Source: Acinetobacter sp. ANC 4558 (GTDB lineage Bacteria > Pseudomonadota > Gammaproteobacteria > Pseudomonadales > Moraxellaceae). Taken from it: 64,000 nucleotides of DNA. A model generated the notes under the pieces. That model searched no databases. It was not told the origin of the DNA and saw only the letters and a program-made list of their open reading frames with translations. Shown piece by piece: positions 63,940 through 64,000 of the stretch. A program made the position numbers and the translations under genes. How positions within the stretch are numbered: the first letter of the stretch is position 1; each line of letters begins with the position of its first letter. The stretch is from contig NZ_NEGH01000012.1 in the NCBI RefSeq assembly GCF_002135375.1, positions 1 through 64,000 on the forward strand, read 5' to 3'.

Positions 63940-64000
63940 ATGAATAACTATGTTATTAGCTTGAGTTCTGAAGTTACTAGACGTGAGCATATAAAAAGTG
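63940..64000 (+). CDS. N-terminus of a second GT25-type glycosyltransferase (partial)
   Basis: The last 61 bases begin with ATG and read MNNYVISLSSEVTRREHIKS. That is the typical GT25 N-terminus (a YVISLxxxxxRRExIxxxF-like pattern), and fits the locus. The window ends inside the gene, so length and catalytic motif cannot be checked. The 378-bp gap before it suggests a new transcription unit. Confidence 0.65.
   Translation, partial: MNNYVISLSSEVTRREHIKS

Overview
The window is ordinary chromosome of a low-GC gammaproteobacterium, almost certainly an Acinetobacter species. The evidence is the 5S rRNA sequence, the AT-rich spacers, many close matches in gene content (fused mnmC, three-gene pntAA-pntAB-pntB, a GacS/BarA-type hybrid kinase, glnE-ilvE followed by sugar-transferase genes), and conserved gene pairs such as radC/coaBC and tgt-yajC-secD-secF. 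I see no prophage, insertion sequence or CRISPR array.

Layout. 1-340: tail of an rRNA operon (5S and terminator). 340-4270: an iron-responsive surface-signalling system (ECF sigma factor, FecR-type anti-sigma factor, TonB-dependent receptor with an STN signalling domain). 4750-10200: MFS exporter, disulfide flavoprotein, a translationally coupled trio (two BLH/DUF442 proteins plus a 34-residue lipoprotein missed by ORF length cut-offs), alpha/beta hydrolase, thioredoxin 2, acyl-CoA thioesterase. 10250-19110: housekeeping genes, including a frameshifted DUF4442 gene, yajQ, mnmC, yciI/yciB/rnm, a bestrophin, radC and coaBC. 19186-22021: two divergent lipid-headgroup/acyl-transfer gene pairs that share an 18-bp perfect palindrome. 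22097-27692: dusA, a ridA-MFS pair behind a MerR/SoxR-type promoter, a DMT exporter, and a lone outer-membrane barrel protein.

28649-31566: proton-translocating transhydrogenase. 31654-34242: divergent arsenic resistance cluster (arsC / arsR-acr3-arsH). 34324-40250: rsfS, then hyi, a glxR-like reductase and a crotonase gene, then gacS. 40536-46028: cysM, a PolB-like exonuclease, rlmD, relA. 46497-47153: isolated Sfp-type phosphopantetheinyl transferase. 47198-52940: secF, secD, yajC, tgt, queA on the minus strand. 53116-53203: tRNA-Leu(CAA). 53855-58881: soluble histidine kinase, glnE, ilvE. 58958-64000: the start of the locus beside ilvE that in Acinetobacter encodes lipooligosaccharide outer-core synthesis. 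Here it carries a PIG-L deacetylase, a Stealth-type sugar-phosphate transferase and several glycosyltransferases, and it runs off the right edge.

No clearly new multi-gene system stands out. The most interesting observations are the coupled BLH-BLH-microlipoprotein operon, the MerR-type promoter in front of ridA-MFS with no regulator nearby, the shared palindrome between the divergent lipid operons, the frameshift in the DUF4442 gene, and the Stealth-containing outer-core locus.
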